Positions 4,217 through 8,431 of a stretch of DNA of 8,431 nt are shown one piece after another. A program made the position numbers and the translations under genes. Numbering within the stretch: position 1 is the first letter of the stretch; each line of letters begins with the position of its first letter. The notes under the pieces are model-generated. The model saw nothing but the letters and a program-made list of their open reading frames with translations, was not told where the DNA came from and did no database searches. This DNA comes from an uncultured Eubacteriales bacterium (lineage in GTDB: Bacteria; Bacillota; Clostridia; Oscillospirales; CAG-272): positions 1 to 8,431 of the forward strand of contig URCP01000113.1 in assembly GCA_900546315.1 (NCBI GenBank), in the 5' to 3' direction.

Positions 4217-7200
4217 TCAGTCCTCCGTGAAATTCCGCCAGAAATACTCAATCGGGCTGAAAAAGTCAATCCCTTCCCACTCAGAGCAAATCGACCCCGA
4301 GAATACGCCTATAACCCTGCCGTCGCTCTCTGATATGACTGGGCTGCCGGAGTTTCCGGACTTTCCTGACGTGTCTGTGAAGACGCGGAGAACCGGATCG
4401 CCTGTCGGATTCATAAACCGCTCTGTTATGTCGTCGCGCGCCATACCCCGACCGGTCCGCTGTATGCTGACAATATTTCCGGAAATCTTTGAGAGAATCA
4501 GTTCCCGCCTGTCCCCGGTTATGCTGTCGCCGAACGGGTACCCGGCGATGATTATTTTCTCGTCCTGCCCGATTCCCTCTCCGGGACCTCTGAGCGGCAG
4601 TGTCGGAAAAGCTCCCGGCATAATGGAATAGTCGTCTATCCTGAGCAGACCCATGTCGCACCATCCGACTGACGGCGCCGCGATCCGCGCGTCGTACGTG
4701 ATCGCTTTTTCTCCGCGTCTCAGCATTATCTTGTACGAGTCTCCGGTCAGCACGTGCGCGGATGTCAGGACGTGCCCCTCCGGACTCACGACCGTTCCCG
4801 TCGCGGTCATGATCCGCCCTCCATGCCGAAAGACCTCGATAAACGCGACCGCCGCGAGATTCTCCCTCGCAAAACCGCCCGAGATAAGCGTCTCGTCGGA
4901 ATCAGTGCGTATCATATCCCGCCGTATCTTCGCAAAGCGCTCGCTCTCATGGACAAGACGCTCGTATTCAGGCGGTATATCCTCCGATGTCATCCGGCAC
5001 AGCTCCGGCATCGTGAGCCCGGCCGCCGCCCCGTCACGTCTGAGTTTCATCGTCAGACAGCCGTCGATATACTCGAGCACCGCTCCCGCGCCGACCGACG
5101 AGCGCCCGGCGCAAAGCGCCGCCATCACATGTCCGGTCATCCCGCGCAGCTTCGCGTCAGGCACAAGACAGTGAGGCGTCCTGAGCGCGTTATACGCGTA
5201 AGCTCTCGCGCACATGACGTCGAACAGCGCGGTCAGATCCTCCGCCGTGTAGTCGGTAAAGCGTACGCGTCCCATCGGAGGGACTATCTCGGAAAGCGCC
5301 GCGCCCGGACCAAGCAGTCTTTCGCCGCGCTCCCCGGTGTCCGAGAAAACGATACATACACGCCGCGCTTCCTCGTTCCGCTGATACCAGCGCAACAGAG
5401 CTCTTAGCGGGGCGCCGCCGTTCTTCGAGAGCTCACCGGCGTTCCCGATATAGAGCATGCCTCTTCCCGCCGCGGTGAATGCCGCCTGCATGGATTCTCC
5501 GGCGACAAGCTCGGCGAGCTCCGGATAAGCCGAGTAAAGCTCCGAAAGCCCTTCCCTGTCGTCAAGCAGAACCACGGAGATGTCACGCCTGTGAGCCGAC
5601 ATCATGCTGATAAGCTCTGACAGCGCCTCGCGTCCGAAGTCGGTTCCTCTGCCGTCAGACAGCATCGACGACGGGTTTCTCACAGCGAGCATGCCGCCGA
5701 GCGAATTCATAACTATCCTCCGCACGTTAGGCGCGGTCTGTCCCTGATATTCTCCCTTGAAAGAACTGTCTGACACATATGTTATCCTTCCGCCGGACAG
5801 CAGACCAATCCTTACGTACGCTGCGGCGACCGCCATCATCGCTGTCTTCCGACCGTATCCGGGTCTCGCGCTGAGCGTGAAATGCAGCGTGCCGGCAGCG
5901 GCGTATCCGGTCTGATCGAGCGACGCGATGTAATCCGCGACCTGCTTCTTTCCAACAAGGGTCTTTTCAGGGCTCACGGCGCATATCGCGTCGTAATCGC
6001 TCCCGACCGGAGGCGCGAAGCCGCGCATTATGTCCGGCAGGTCGTATTCGGTCAGGGTCACACGCTCCTCCGCTGAAACTATCCGCGTGTCATCGTCAGA
6101 GGACAGCCGCTCTTTCAGCCGTCTTGTCAGCGCCGAGCGCGAACCCGGAAGATACGTGTTCCGTATGAAGCGTCCGTTTCCGAAATCAGGAGGTGTTGTC
6201 GTGAGATATCTCGCCAGCGCCGCTTCGGAGCGCCGCAGGTACTTTTCGTCTGTCCGGAGACCCTTTTCGGACGCCATGCGCTCAAGTATAGCCGTGAGTT
6301 CAGACGCCGTGAAGCCGTCGAAACGGATCCTCGTGCTCTCCGGAAACCTCGATGACAGACCGATATTCTTCTCGAGCAGTCTCGCGATGTCCGCCTCATA
6401 CCCGGCGAGCACAAAAACAGTATCCTCGCGCAGAGCCGGATCGTCAGTCAGTGGCACAAGCTCCTCAATGACGCTCCTCCCTCCCGGTGTTTCAAGCAGC
6501 TGATACGCCTCGTCAATGAATATTACGCCGCGTCTGCCGCGCCTGACCGTATCCGTAAGCGCTGAGCCCTCCCCGCGGACTTTCCCGGTGAGTCTGGCGG
6601 CGTCGGTGCGCTCTACGTGTTCCCTTCCTATGACGCCGAGCATGCAGAGCATCTTCGCGAGCCGGTCGGCGATCATGCTCTTTCCGGTGCCGGGAGGACC
6701 GACAAAGCAGAAATTTCTCGGACAGTTTGCCGTGCCGGATATTGACACGTCGTCGGCGAGCCGCGTTAGAAAGCGTTTGACTCCGCCAAGACCGATTATA
6801 CCGTCGATCATCGCGTGGACGCCGTCGATATCACGCAGTCTCTTCCCGATAAGGTTCCGGAATTTCTCCGGAATGTCCGCGAGAGTCAGCTCCGGCGGCT
6901 CGCCTGTCCTTCTGACGCGTTCCGCGGCGCGCGCCTTCATACGGTCGATCAGTTCGGTCACGGTCCTGCCGTTCCCGAAATCAGACCCGCGTGACGCGTA
7001 CATCGTCGCGAAAAGATCCTCCTCGGCGTTTTTCAGATCCTCTCCGACTATGAATCCGCCGCCCCTCTCCCGCATACCAAGATCAAACACCTGCCGCAGC
7101 TCGTCCGCCGTGAAGTCCTCCGTCCGCACGACGTTCGGGAATCTTGACGCGAGCCCCTCGTTCACGGCGAATAGCCTGTCCATCTGATCCTCGTATCCGG

Positions 7201-8431
7201 CGATGACGACGGCAAACTGTCCCTTGTATACCTCGAGATCGTTCACAAGCTGCCCAACCGCCTCTTCGCCATGACCAGACATCGCGAGCGTGTACGCCTC
7301 GTCGATGAAGAGGGTTCCACCGAGAGAATCGAGTATCAGGTGGTTTGTCTTTTCAGCGGTTCCGCCGACATATTCGGATATGAGATCCCGCCCCGTGACG
7401 GCGCATAACCGCGTCGACGGCAGAAGCCCGCACTCATAGCACAGTCTGCCGTAAAGCCTCGCGGCGGTCGTCTTTCCGGTTCCCTTCGGACCGACCAGGC
7501 ACATATTCATCGCGAAATCCGGAATATTCGCCGGTCTTCTGGCGTTAATGAGCCGACAGGAATCCATACCGCCGATATAAGCTGAACTCCCCGGCGCGCT
7601 CCTTCCGAGAGCGGTCATTCCGTCCCTCGCGCGGTGGAAGAATTCCTTGAAATTTTCAAGACCGACAAGCCCGTCAAGCTCATCGAACACACTCCGCCCG
7701 CAGGAAAAGAGTGTCTTTACCGCGTCACAGGTCAGCTTTACGCCGTTTCCGCCGCGCTCAAGCACACGTCTGATATCACGCAGTCCCATGCGCCGCCCGC
7801 CGCATATTCCGGAAATCAGCGCGGAAATACTGTCAAGCGACGAGTAATCGAAGCTTACAGGCTCCGGGCGGTGAGACAGATACATGAGTAGGTTGCGGAT
7901 CTCCGCCGCGTTCGGCGCTCCGATCGTCACGACCCCGGATTCACCGCGTGCCTCCGAGTCCGAGACTATCCCGGCGAGAGTTCCGTTCATGAAAGAGTAC
8001 CACGCCGCCGAGCCGCGATCTCCGAGATCAAGCAGTTTTCCGCGGTCGCTGTCCCTGAAGATATAGACCGCTATCGAGCGTTCCTCCGGAGAGCGGCTGT
8101 CAAGCTCCTGCAGCGCCTGAAGCGCACTGTCGGGAAAGCTGTTCTGGAGCGCGTTTATGTTCGAGAAGACGAAAGCGCAGCGCACCCCGCGCTTTTTCAT
8201 GATCCGGATAAGCCGCTCCCACATCTCCCCGACACCGCCGCGCGCCGAGAATTGCGGACGCAGGCTCTTCATCTCCACGAGCCGCAGACGCTCAGATGTC
8301 TCATTGTCCGGTATCGCGATGTCACGGATGAGGCACGCCGACCGCCAGTCATATGCGGACAGCCCGCGCAGCCTGTCGAAAAAGACGACCGCGTCAAAGC
8401 CTTCATCCCGCAGACGCCCCGCGAGCATCGG
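4217..8431 (-). CDS. Giant tandem CbbX/SpoVK-like AAA+ protein with C-terminal trypsin-like protease domain (5' end outside window)
   Basis: The frame is open to the right edge; the first Met in view (8428-8426) is preceded by an in-frame Pro codon, so the true start is probably further out. Residues are counted from that Met. AAA+ module 1 (about 252-510): Walker A GPKGTGKT 313-320, Walker B LFIDE 373-377, Arg finger SRF R429, sensor-2 FGNGR R488. Module 2 (about 541-805): Walker A GPPGTGKS 577-584, Walker B IFIDE 636-640, R694, FGNGR. Both look active and resemble CbbX/SpoVK. Region 3 (about 820-1110) keeps the fold signals but has lost them: RPGYGRKT for Walker A, R917/N918 for the Walker B acids, no Arg finger. 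Residues 1-250 look like another degenerate P-loop region (FVFSN at 86-90). The C-terminus (about 1170-1403) is a trypsin/HtrA-like protease with TSAHV H1225, CDMGLL D1258 and GNSGSP S1360. No signal or membrane segment is visible. It probably couples ATP-driven remodelling to proteolysis inside the cell; target and trigger are unknown. Confidence 0.88.
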   Translation of the reverse strand, partial: PMLAGRLRDEGFDAVVFFDRLRGLSAYDWRSACLIRDIAIPDNETSERLRLVEMKSLRPQFSARGGVGEMWERLIRIMKKRGVRCAFVFSNINALQNSFPDSALQALQELDSRSPEERSIAVYIFRDSDRGKLLDLGDRGSAAWYSFMNGTLAGIVSDSEARGESGVVTIGAPNAAEIRNLLMYLSHRPEPVSFDYSSLDSISALISGICGGRRMGLRDIRRVLERGGNGVKLTCDAVKTLFSCGRSVFDELDGLVGLENFKEFFHRARDGMTALGRSAPGSSAYIGGMDSCRLINARRPANIPDFAMNMCLVGPKGTGKTTAARLYGRLCYECGLLPSTRLCAVTGRDLISEYVGGTAEKTNHLILDSLGGTLFIDEAYTLAMSGHGEEAVGQLVNDLEVYKGQFAVVIAGYEDQMDRLFAVNEGLASRFPNVVRTEDFTADELRQVFDLGMRERGGGFIVGEDLKNAEEDLFATMYASRGSDFGNGRTVTELIDRMKARAAERVRRTGEPPELTLADIPEKFRNLIGKRLRDIDGVHAMIDGIIGLGGVKRFLTRLADDVSISGTANCPRNFCFVGPPGTGKSMIADRLAKMLCMLGVIGREHVERTDAARLTGKVRGEGSALTDTVRRGRRGVIFIDEAYQLLETPGGRSVIEELVPLTDDPALREDTVFVLAGYEADIARLLEKNIGLSSRFPESTRIRFDGFTASELTAILERMASEKGLRTDEKYLRRSEAALARYLTTTPPDFGNGRFIRNTYLPGSRSALTRRLKERLSSDDDTRIVSAEERVTLTEYDLPDIMRGFAPPVGSDYDAICAVSPEKTLVGKKQVADYIASLDQTGYAAAGTLHFTLSARPGYGRKTAMMAVAAAYVRIGLLSGGRITYVSDSSFKGEYQGQTAPNVRRIVMNSLGGMLAVRNPSSMLSDGRGTDFGREALSELISMMSAHRRDISVVLLDDREGLSELYSAYPELAELVAGESMQAAFTAAGRGMLYIGNAGELSKNGGAPLRALLRWYQRNEEARRVCIVFSDTGERGERLLGPGAALSEIVPPMGRVRFTDYTAEDLTALFDVMCARAYAYNALRTPHCLVPDAKLRGMTGHVMAALCAGRSSVGAGAVLEYIDGCLTMKLRRDGAAAGLTMPELCRMTSEDIPPEYERLVHESERFAKIRRDMIRTDSDETLISGGFARENLAAVAFIEVFRHGGRIMTATGTVVSPEGHVLTSAHVLTGDSYKIMLRRGEKAITYDARIAAPSVGWCDMGLLRIDDYSIMPGAFPTLPLRGPGEGIGQDEKIIIAGYPFGDSITGDRRELILSKISGNIVSIQRTGRGMARDDITERFMNPTGDPVLRVFTDTSGKSGNSGSPVISESDGRVIGVFSGSICSEWEGIDFFSPIEYFWRNFTED

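Noticed and set aside
4754..5407. Plus-strand open frame of 217 codons inside the giant gene
   Set aside because: The minus strand carries clear AAA+ and protease motifs through this stretch. The plus frame is Arg-rich low-information sequence typical of GC-rich antisense shadows.
6516..7187. Plus-strand open frame of 223 codons inside the giant gene
   Set aside because: It is Ser/Arg/Pro-rich and antisense to the region between the two AAA+ Walker motifs; there is no start signal.
1..8431. CRISPR array, insertion sequence or tandem repeat
   Set aside because: No regularly spaced repeats, transposase motifs or terminal inverted repeats were seen on either strand.

Overview
The window looks like chromosomal DNA of an anaerobic Clostridia-type Firmicute, probably a fairly GC-rich Oscillospiraceae/Ruminococcaceae-like gut lineage. 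The reasons are strong AGGAGG-type ribosome sites, textbook TTGACA-17-TATAAT promoters, a rubrerythrin with its rubredoxin domain at the N-terminus (the clostridial 'reverse' type), an Rrf2 regulator, a BFD-like [2Fe-2S] protein and a free rubredoxin. The organism is inferred from gene content only.

Layout. Bases 1-137 (minus) hold the 5' part of a small hypothetical gene. Bases 161-372 (minus) are a complete tRNA-Ser(CGA) unit: consensus promoter, leader hairpin, tRNA, trailer hairpin and terminator. From 436 a plus-strand promoter drives what looks like an oxidative-stress operon: an Rrf2 Fe-S regulator (502-942), reverse rubrerythrin (977-1522), a strong intergenic hairpin, a BFD-like [2Fe-2S] protein (1600-1803) and a small rubredoxin (1843-2004). 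A GNAT acetyltransferase follows (2118-2858). A second tRNA unit, tRNA-Arg(ACG), occupies 2934-3102 on the plus strand and ends in two strong hairpins that separate it from the convergent minus-strand genes.

The minus-strand block 3149-8431 is the unusual part. A very large protein (at least 1404 codons in view, 5' end outside the window) carries two intact CbbX/SpoVK-like AAA+ modules, flanked on each side by a degenerate P-loop-like region. It ends in a trypsin/HtrA-like serine protease domain with an apparently intact His-Asp-Ser triad. Just downstream on the same strand is a 334-residue protein with an N-terminal zinc ribbon and seven RCC1-like repeats, most likely a seven-bladed propeller.

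How they may work together. In the redox operon, rubredoxin and the BFD-like protein could supply electrons to reverse rubrerythrin for peroxide/oxygen reduction, with the Rrf2 protein sensing Fe-S or redox state and controlling the promoter just upstream of itself. In the AAA+/protease block, a plausible but unproven model is an ATP-driven switch that gates a fused protease, with the zinc-ribbon/propeller protein as adaptor or recognition partner. This would resemble the modular NTPase-plus-effector logic of bacterial conflict or stress systems.
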